This document shows, in pieces, positions 13,593-21,255 of a DNA stretch of 28,877 nt; positions within the stretch are counted from its first letter, which is position 1; each line of letters begins with the position of its first letter. The position numbers were made by a program, and so were the translations under genes. The notes under the pieces are model-generated. The model was not told the origin of the DNA, made no database searches, and worked only from the letters and a program-made list of their open reading frames with translations. The DNA lies in the NCBI GenBank assembly GCA_964652585.1, contig CAZZDA010000008.1, positions 1 to 28,877 of the forward strand, in the 5' to 3' direction. Origin of the DNA: CAZZDA01 sp964652585. Its GTDB lineage: Bacteria > Patescibacteriota > Patescibacteriia > UBA1544.

Positions 13593-16500
13593 TTACTCAA
13601 ATGGAATAATAATATTTTTAATTTGTAATGGACCGCAAATTTGTAAATTATTGATTTGTCCGTCAACACAATCCGCATCGTTCGTGCAAGCTTGTCCTAT
13701 GGTTCCTTCCAGTATACATTCATTACCAATTGGACAAGGAATACCGGTAATATTACATAAGCCAGTGCTGGTATTACAGGAGTCGTCATCCGTCCCCACC
13801 TCACAATATCCATTTTTACAAATACCCGGACAATTATCAGCATTTGTACAGACTTCTCCTACGCGCGTACCTCCAAAGCAAACTTTCTTATCATCAACAC
13901 CGGTTACCGTATCATCACCCACACCGGGATTAGCCAAAAGCGGTAGATCATCTTCTATATCCGGTGATCCCACGTCACGACAATAGAAAGTTTCAAAATT
14001 GGTATTTGCACAGGTTCCCGGTCCCAAAGGCGTTACATCACAGTTCGCGTTTGTATCTTGATATGGAAAGTTCGCAAGTTCCGGCCATGGATTCTGACAC
14101 ATAAAATTGATTACCCGAATATTCGCGGTCTTAGTTCCCGCAAGTCCCAAGGGATCAGTTGCAGTGACCGTAACCAACGCACTGCCATTAGTGGTATTGG
14201 TGTCTAAATAGACATTTTGTGCATCTACCGCACCGGGAAACGCTGCCCAGCCAGGACCGGCAGGTAAGTTGGTTGTGTCCCAAAAGTTTGTGATAAAGCC
14301 GTTCGCATCTGACTTATCCCATACATAGTCTGCAAGCAGATCATCGCCATCGGCGGACTTTGCTTGTGCTGAATAATGATGTTGATTGCCAGGCTCATTA
14401 GGTTCTGTTCCCGGACCTCCCAGATCTGTCGCGCCATCTGCCTGATCCCCGTCACAATTATTCAGCTCCGCGCAATTGAATAGGTCTACATTCGCGATCG
14501 CTCCCGCGTCCGGAGCATGAATGGTAGTTTCCACGCGAGCAATCTGACAAATTTCAGTTCCTGTGGTAAAATTCCATGTTTTGATCCCATCCATAGCAAC
14601 ACCAGCGGCGCTTTGAATGCTCTTTGGCGAAACGTGACGAATGGTAACTGTATCGCCAATAACTAATCCTATTGATCCTCCCAGATCTCTAAATCGCCAT
14701 CCGCCACCCAAATTTACTGATCCTGTTATTTGCAGTGTAATATGCCAGTCACCTCTTGGTGCTTCAATCATAACACCATCTGTTCGATAGTCCGCATCCC
14801 AACCCCATTCAATGACATCGCCTGCTTGCAGTGTGACAGGAAGATGTGTATTCGTAATAGTTTCGCCATTAATTTTGTCACCAAATGAACTATCAGCGTC
14901 ATCAAAATCCAGTACGTTTACTCCTGGTGTCACACTGACTACTCTATACGTCACTTTGCCGTTTACTACAGGAAGTACAGAAGGGTCGTCATGTACCATG
15001 CCTATGTACGTCTTATTTTTCATCACATCGCGATAGGTAAACATGGTGCTTGTGTCAATATTACCTCCTGCTACAACCGGATTGTCCGTACGCATAGATC
15101 CGTAACCAGGCAATCCTGCACAGCTTGCAAGATCACACTTTCTATATCCATAGAACTCTTGAGCTGACCCTTCTCCGTAAAACGATTCTACATTCGTCGT
15201 AAGAAGTGAACCGTTGCGAATAACCGAAATACCTTCTGCGGTATTTCCGGTTGTAAGTGAAAGAATTTCTTGCTCATTCAAAGCACGATCGTAGATACGT
15301 ACATCGTCAATTGCGCCATCAAACTCTCGCGGTGCTATAAAAGCAGTATCTCCAATCATAAGATCAGCATTATTTGCTTTGATTTGCGTAGCAACTGATT
15401 GACGCCCAACTTCAACACCATTCACAAAGAGAATTCCTTCTGTGCCATTATAGGTAAACGCCACATGCTGCCACACACCGTTTATAATAGCATTATCTAC
15501 TCCTTTAAAGTTGATTTCACCATTGATATTGGCATGTATAGTATTAAAACCATCACCTCTCAACGAGAAAAAGAAACGATCGTCGTTTGCCACTTCCTTA
15601 CCTAAAATACGCGGAAAAGAGTTTGGAATAGATGTTGGATTCACCCACGCGGAAAAACTGACTTGTGTGTCTAAATTATTAATTTCCGGCAGAGGGTCAG
15701 ACACCGTTATCATATCACCAGGCGCATTGAATTCAATTGACTGACCAAGTCCGGGAGCGCCGGCCAAAAATGCTGTACCGCTCTCTACACCATGATATCC
15801 ATTACCACTAGAATCCAGTACGTCATCGTCAAACGTCCAGTGCGCTACGAGCCCGTTATCCAATCCGCTTTGCGTGTCATTGAGCGTTACCCGATATTCC
15901 CGGTCAGACTCCAATATGCCACCCGGTACAAGATCAACGGTTGTCGCTTCACGATTGATCGAGTGTGACAACTTGCACCACACTTCCGTTACCGCACGCA
16001 CATTCTTTCCTAAAAGCTTGTTCCATAAGTCTTTGACATAGGCAAATGCTCGACTGAAAAACCCTTGGGGTTGCAGATTGTCCGGCAGTACCGCAAGTCC
16101 CGCACCCGGCGGACAATTGCCTTCAAGCGTATAATTTGCTTCCAGGAGCGTGTTGTCGGTATAGCTGCTCGTGTTCATGACTTCGCTGAATTCGGCAAAT
16201 ATGCGCGCGTTGCGGCATACACCACCTGCTGTTGGTTCAAAGTTTGTTACATACGGTCTTTGATAGCAACAGGTCGTATCACCCACGCCGAAGTTGCAGT
16301 CATTGTCATAGAGACATGCTACCGCAGGATCATTGCTACAGGTATCTCCAACACCATCGCCGGTCGTATCATCACACGTTCCTATCGGATTCCCCGGTGG
16401 AACGCCACACTGACTGTCGCTCACATAACCACATACAACTGTTAGCTCGCCGCATTCCGCCGTATCCGTGCAGGAGAGTGCTGCAGGAAGCCCTGGTGGA

Positions 16501-19500
16501 TTAATAACCGATTCAATATCAACCGTACTGCCGCCTGAAGCACCGCTCAAGGCTTGAGCACCAGCTTGATATTCATTTACCGGTGGCGGAGGAATACTAT
16601 CTATAATACTCGCAACAGCAGCATCAGATGACGACCACGCATAATTCGGATCATATGCAGATGCATCTAATAACTGCCCTTTGATACTGCACTCATCCGG
16701 CGAACTATATACTTCCGCCACATAGTCTTGCGTGGCACCGATGGTATGCAGCTCCGCTTCGCGCGGTTGCACCGCCAGCCTATCCGGTTCGCAAGCCTTA
16801 TCTTTGGTACCAAAATCCCACGCGTACGCATTGCAATCCTGCCACTCCAGAGGTTGGTAGCGAATTTTGTACATGTAGCCATTCATGTTGCCTGGAACAG
16901 GGTCAGTAATAATGGTATTGTCTGACGCGGTAAAGTAGAGTCCTTTAATCACAGGGTCAAGATCATTGATGCTGTCATTATCAATATCTATCGGATTAAA
17001 AAGATCGGTTGCCAAATCATCTGCCGCAATATAGCGCCCCACGCCAAACGTCCACACATTTTCAATATCTTCGTGTGGTTTGTTCAATTTTTTAAAACCA
17101 TCTCCTTTGTCTTCCCATACTTCCAGTGTTGAGAGCCGTTCTGTCGCTGAATCATAGGCAGAGGTAAACGGAAGAAGTGTTGTCGTGTCAACAAAATAGT
17201 ACACATTGCCGGTAATATCGTCCGCGACAGGTGCGACCGCAACGTCAGTACCCCATGTTGTATCAAGAATATATTCATCCCACTCACCACCACAGTATAC
17301 ATCATTAGCGCTATTGTAGTTGAGATGAGTTAATAGTTTATTGCTCGCACTTTCTACAGTATCAGGATAGATAGCCCTATACAAAGAATTTGGATTGAGC
17401 TCTGTCCCCGCAGGCAGAAGACTCACTGTATGTTTATATTCCTTCGTAATAGCACCTGCTTCAAGATCAATAATATCTGTTTCTGTATATTTCACTGGAT
17501 CCGGATCTGTCATTACCACAACACCCGGCGTACCACCGGTAATATCACGCAGCTCAACCCCGCCAAAAGTTATATTATCCATTCCAATATTGAACAGCAC
17601 AGCGATCTCTGCGTTCAAACACGCCGTCTCGCACATAGGCCATTGATCGATAACATAAGGATCAGCAAATTCTACGGTTACTTCCGCAAAACTACTTCTA
17701 GTAACACCTCCTATTGTTGCATCAACATTTATATGAACAGGTATATCAGGAAGTGTTTCTGCAAGCGCTTGCACCTTTGTTGGATTGCTATTTACAAAAA
17801 GAGGGTTAATATCTACTCTTGCAACATCATTAGACGACCATACCTGCGACGATCCTCCTGGTGGCCAAGCAACTTGGCAAAAATACTTTGAATCCTGAGG
17901 CGCCCAAAGAAAGTCTTTTTCTTCCAAGAGTTGTGTAAAAATATCAGAAGGTGGAATAATAGACACAAGATCAAATTCACAATTAAGATCATTTGATGTT
18001 TTAAACATTGATCTATAAGAATCAAGAGTACCACTGCCGTCATAGTCAAAATTTAATCTGGTCAATGAATCGCCTGAAAGATTAGTAACACTGTCTTTAA
18101 TAATAAGTCTGTACCATGTGTCTATATCTAAATTTGTCCATGAGCCAGCACCATCCAAAGGAACACCAACGAACACCGTTGCAAGCGATCCATATACAGG
18201 ATTGTGATTTGTTGTATTCCAAACAAAGACAACAGACATATCAACTTCACTGACCGGTACTGTACATGTTCCGTCTGTACATTCTTCCAATAAAATATTC
18301 GGGTGGATAGTAAAATCAGCAGGATCCCGCAAAGTCGTAAAATCAATCTCATCAGAGAACACTTCCAATACACCCATATTAGGACATACTTGTGTACCAC
18401 CACTCCAAAGCGTTGAAGGTGAAGGAGAAGGCAGTACTTGACACTCCATCGAAACAGTACAAGCAAGACCATTATTGCTGCAAGTATCATCTGTACCATC
18501 GCCATCAGTATCTTCGCATGCACCTGTTATAGTACCCAGACATTGTTCTACCACATGCGGAGGTGTTGGCAACACGCCCGTTGAAAAGCGGAAGCTGTAA
18601 GTGCTGGTTACGACACCCGGAGGCGCAGGACATGTTCCGGCAGGACGGCATGAGCCGTCGCCACAACATTGGTTCACCCCTGACGCCTCACACGCTACCG
18701 GCTCGCACATGCCAACAGAAAAGTTAAGTTGATTGCTCGGAGGTGCCGCGCCGACCGTTACATTTACCGGACCGGTTACCGCTGTAAACGGTACTTTTGC
18801 GTCAATTTGTTCATCAGCCCAAGAAGCAATATCCACTGGCGGCACCACAACACCATTCCAAAAAGTTATGGTATCAATTGCCCCTCCAAAATTTTCACCA
18901 AAAAGAGAAATATCCAACCCTTCCGGTCCATTATTCGGCTGGAGTTTACAAAGCTGCGGTCCAGGCACACCGCCTACAACCGTAAAATTACTTGGACTAA
19001 GATCAGACGTGGTATCCGTACCGCCGGCATTGGTACGCACCTCAATAAAACCGCTTGCGGGAGCACCAACAGGAACCTTCACAATAATTTGCGTATCTGA
19101 CCAAAAACTATCCGCGCACGCGGCAGGGAAAGTGAAATCTCCTTCAACAGCTCCCGTGACAGTATCACAATTAATGCCGTCACAGAAAATAACCGTACCG
19201 TTCGCGCCTCTGCTCGCCCTAAATCCCGATCCGGTGATCGTTACATACCGTCCCTCGGGTCCCGTGTCCGGGGTAAAACTTAAAATATTCGGTCCCGCAA
19301 CGCCTGATACCACGTCAAAAGGCAGGGCATTGGAATACACATCTCCCGGATTTTTTACGCGTACCGAGATATTGCTTTTCGACGCAATATTCGGCACGTC
19401 AAATTGTATTTGCGTAGCTGAAAGCGGATTAACGCTCAAGGCACTGATAATGCTTGGCGCTACACCAAAATCAATATCCGCTACATCAGGCCCCACTATA

Positions 19501-21134
19501 TCTATATTAATACCCTCTCCAATCCTCGTATCTCCAAACGCGCCGTTGTCCGTGTCAAAGGCGCACAGTCCCGGACGCGGAACACCGTCATCAGTAGCAT
19601 TGCTAATACTCGGGCCATGCGTATCATTGGTACGATCAAACATGGCATCGCTTCGTATGACCATAATAGGTCCATCGGGCAGTACCGCGCCCACCGGCAC
19701 TTGTACCGTAATGGTGGTATCTGTCCAATAATTCGTACAATTCGCATTTATTAATCCAGGATCGACTCCTTCAATCTCAAAAGGATCATTGCAAAAATCA
19801 CCATCCCCATCCGCATCATCCCCGCAAAACGTAACTGTTCCCGGTGGCGGTAAGGCTCCCAGGAAATCTTCTCCGTAAATCGTAATCAAATTGCTCTCGT
19901 GCACTAGAGGTGTATCATCGCTCGCGATATCGGGCGTACCCGCGTCATCAGACGGACTCACATAGGTAATGGTCGGCACGCCAAAACAGACCGATAGTTC
20001 ATGGCACGCATTGCCCGCGCAACAGCCTGAGGCGCACTCGCCATTGACATCACAAGTAATAATCAGTAAATCAGGATTACTGGTATTTGGTCCAACGGTT
20101 ACGGTCACGTCACCAGTAATAGCGGGAGGAGGTATGGTAACGCCGGTAATTTTATTGGGTTCCCATAGCGCCGCCGCGTTCACGTCAACACCGGCGCCGC
20201 CATCGTTAAAAGTAACTACTTCCCCCGCGGCTCCCGATCCAAGCCGCGCGCCATAAATATCAAGGGGATCGCCGTTTTTTGCCGAAGAAGGGTCAATGCA
20301 GAATATTGCGGGACCTGGAATTGCTCCCGTGATTTTAAATTTCGGCGCGTAACCGCCATCAACAATTTCATTTGAATCAGGAACTCCCGCGCTATTTTCC
20401 ACGTGTACAACATAGGGCAAGGGATCAATAACCAGCTCCGGCTGCAAAGGCTTTTCTTTAACTAAAATCTTAATGGAATTTTCCAACCATCGCACACCGC
20501 CATCAAGAGGACAGCTGATAAGCTCTACCTCACTCACTCCTATTGCCGGATGTTCAAACACTACCTTTCCGGCATCGGAACCGAAGCGGTAGCCGCGGAT
20601 CGTTACACCGCTTTCTAAGCCGCCATTATCAGGGATAATATCACACACATAAGGAGCTGTTGTGGTCGGATCGGCGAGTTTTGCCTTATCCTCACACCAG
20701 CCGGGTAATGGCAGTCCGGGATCACCTGGACCGCCGCCGGGATCACCGGGTACACCCGGATCTCCTCCTGTTGCGTCAATGAGTGTCCGTGTCACAAAAA
20801 GTACAATACCGTATGAAGAGAAAATAATAATCAATCCAATAATGCCGTTGATAATAATAAGTTTTGCTTTGGAAATTTTGTCCGCACGCCCTCCCGCCGT
20901 CATCCACACAAAACCGCCGTACAGCATGACCAGCAATGCGACAATACCCAAAAAGCCAAGCAATATCTTGACAATGGATGTGATGGCTGAGCGCAAATCC
21001 CGCGTACCAAAGCCCAAGTCGCCGCCATACGACACGCCAAAGTCCAGAGGCTGCGCGGACACACCAACAGCAACACTGAATAGCATTGCTGTCAGTATGG
21101 TGAGAAAAAGAAGTTTTGTTTTTTTCGAAAACAT
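13593..21134 (-). CDS. Giant surface protein: pilin-like anchor plus IPT/TIG, Ig-like and LamG domains
   Basis: A 2513-residue exported protein. Signal peptide 1-27 (cleavage near VSA|QP); two hydrophobic helices (about 52-79 and 92-116) linked by WMTAGGRADKISKAK, as in VirB2/TrbC-like T4SS pilins of CPR bacteria; then a collagen-like Gly/Pro hinge (123-144). Outside follow about five IPT/TIG domains (roughly 150-240, 280-365, 387-500, 614-715, 722-800), a Cys cluster CCGDGSCRPAGTC (about 815-832), SbsA-type Ig-like (Big_5) regions (about 910-1030 and 1165-1270), and a third Big_5 that starts near 1618 and seems to close near 2190. A LamG lectin-like domain (about 1758-1958) lies within it. 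The end (2370-2513) is Cys-rich, with no sortase signal or C-terminal helix. Probable adhesin or cell-contact fibre; ligand unknown. It lies 119 nt after the 873-residue relative. Confidence 0.85.
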   Translation of the reverse strand: MFSKKTKLLFLTILTAMLFSVAVGVSAQPLDFGVSYGGDLGFGTRDLRSAITSIVKILLGFLGIVALLVMLYGGFVWMTAGGRADKISKAKLIIINGIIGLIIIFSSYGIVLFVTRTLIDATGGDPGVPGDPGGGPGDPGLPLPGWCEDKAKLADPTTTAPYVCDIIPDNGGLESGVTIRGYRFGSDAGKVVFEHPAIGVSEVELISCPLDGGVRWLENSIKILVKEKPLQPELVIDPLPYVVHVENSAGVPDSNEIVDGGYAPKFKITGAIPGPAIFCIDPSSAKNGDPLDIYGARLGSGAAGEVVTFNDGGAGVDVNAAALWEPNKITGVTIPPPAITGDVTVTVGPNTSNPDLLIITCDVNGECASGCCAGNACHELSVCFGVPTITYVSPSDDAGTPDIASDDTPLVHESNLITIYGEDFLGALPPPGTVTFCGDDADGDGDFCNDPFEIEGVDPGLINANCTNYWTDTTITVQVPVGAVLPDGPIMVIRSDAMFDRTNDTHGPSISNATDDGVPRPGLCAFDTDNGAFGDTRIGEGINIDIVGPDVADIDFGVAPSIISALSVNPLSATQIQFDVPNIASKSNISVRVKNPGDVYSNALPFDVVSGVAGPNILSFTPDTGPEGRYVTITGSGFRASRGANGTVIFCDGINCDTVTGAVEGDFTFPAACADSFWSDTQIIVKVPVGAPASGFIEVRTNAGGTDTTSDLSPSNFTVVGGVPGPQLCKLQPNNGPEGLDISLFGENFGGAIDTITFWNGVVVPPVDIASWADEQIDAKVPFTAVTGPVNVTVGAAPPSNQLNFSVGMCEPVACEASGVNQCCGDGSCRPAGTCPAPPGVVTSTYSFRFSTGVLPTPPHVVEQCLGTITGACEDTDGDGTDDTCSNNGLACTVSMECQVLPSPSPSTLWSGGTQVCPNMGVLEVFSDEIDFTTLRDPADFTIHPNILLEECTDGTCTVPVSEVDMSVVFVWNTTNHNPVYGSLATVFVGVPLDGAGSWTNLDIDTWYRLIIKDSVTNLSGDSLTRLNFDYDGSGTLDSYRSMFKTSNDLNCEFDLVSIIPPSDIFTQLLEEKDFLWAPQDSKYFCQVAWPPGGSSQVWSSNDVARVDINPLFVNSNPTKVQALAETLPDIPVHINVDATIGGVTRSSFAEVTVEFADPYVIDQWPMCETACLNAEIAVLFNIGMDNITFGGVELRDITGGTPGVVVMTDPDPVKYTETDIIDLEAGAITKEYKHTVSLLPAGTELNPNSLYRAIYPDTVESASNKLLTHLNYNSANDVYCGGEWDEYILDTTWGTDVAVAPVADDITGNVYYFVDTTTLLPFTSAYDSATERLSTLEVWEDKGDGFKKLNKPHEDIENVWTFGVGRYIAADDLATDLFNPIDIDNDSINDLDPVIKGLYFTASDNTIITDPVPGNMNGYMYKIRYQPLEWQDCNAYAWDFGTKDKACEPDRLAVQPREAELHTIGATQDYVAEVYSSPDECSIKGQLLDASAYDPNYAWSSSDAAVASIIDSIPPPPVNEYQAGAQALSGASGGSTVDIESVINPPGLPAALSCTDTAECGELTVVCGYVSDSQCGVPPGNPIGTCDDTTGDGVGDTCSNDPAVACLYDNDCNFGVGDTTCCYQRPYVTNFEPTAGGVCRNARIFAEFSEVMNTSSYTDNTLLEANYTLEGNCPPGAGLAVLPDNLQPQGFFSRAFAYVKDLWNKLLGKNVRAVTEVWCKLSHSINREATTVDLVPGGILESDREYRVTLNDTQSGLDNGLVAHWTFDDDVLDSSGNGYHGVESGTAFLAGAPGLGQSIEFNAPGDMITVSDPLPEINNLDTQVSFSAWVNPTSIPNSFPRILGKEVANDDRFFFSLRGDGFNTIHANINGEINFKGVDNAIINGVWQHVAFTYNGTEGILFVNGVEVGRQSVATQIKANNADLMIGDTAFIAPREFDGAIDDVRIYDRALNEQEILSLTTGNTAEGISVIRNGSLLTTNVESFYGEGSAQEFYGYRKCDLASCAGLPGYGSMRTDNPVVAGGNIDTSTMFTYRDVMKNKTYIGMVHDDPSVLPVVNGKVTYRVVSVTPGVNVLDFDDADSSFGDKINGETITNTHLPVTLQAGDVIEWGWDADYRTDGVMIEAPRGDWHITLQITGSVNLGGGWRFRDLGGSIGLVIGDTVTIRHVSPKSIQSAAGVAMDGIKTWNFTTGTEICQIARVETTIHAPDAGAIANVDLFNCAELNNCDGDQADGATDLGGPGTEPNEPGNQHHYSAQAKSADGDDLLADYVWDKSDANGFITNFWDTTNLPAGPGWAAFPGAVDAQNVYLDTNTTNGSALVTVTATDPLGLAGTKTANIRVINFMCQNPWPELANFPYQDTNANCDVTPLGPGTCANTNFETFYCRDVGSPDIEDDLPLLANPGVGDDTVTGVDDKKVCFGGTRVGEVCTNADNCPGICKNGYCEVGTDDDSCNTSTGLCNITGIPCPIGNECILEGTIGQACTNDADCVDGQINNLQICGPLQIKNIIIPFE

Positions 21135-21143
21135 TGTTTATGG

Positions 21144-21163
21144 ATTCCCGCCTCCGCGGGAAT
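21144..21163. repeat. Palindrome with a GGAG loop before the giant gene
   Basis: ATTCCCGC-ctcc-GCGGGAAT is an 8-bp perfect stem with a 4-nt loop, flanked by GTCATT-type sequence, a form of dispersed palindrome common in bacterial genomes. On the transcribed strand the loop reads GGAG, the only Shine-Dalgarno-like sequence ahead of the start at 21134. It is about 16 nt from the ATG, further than usual. Confidence 0.7.
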
Positions 21164-21219
21164 GACAGAGAAAATATTTTTAATGTCTGGACTTACGAAG
21201 TCGGCAAATTGAGGATTTC

Positions 21220-21255
21220 AAGTTCTAAGTTATGGGCTATGAGTTACGAGAGTTT
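21220..21255. repeat. Heptanucleotide repeat, G-rich arm
   Basis: The units agttcta, agttatg, ggctatg, agttacg lie just beyond the stop codon of the 873-residue gene (21254-21256). There is no C-rich partner in this gap. Confidence 0.65.

Noticed and set aside
18733..19731. Long plus-strand open frame (332 codons) inside the giant gene
   Set aside because: It is fully antisense to the 2513-residue gene; its composition mirrors the codons of the other strand and shows no domain or ribosome-binding site.
13593..21134. Sortase or autotransporter-type anchoring of the giant protein
   Set aside because: There is no LPxTG-like motif, C-terminal helix or beta-barrel; the only membrane segments are in the N-terminal cassette.
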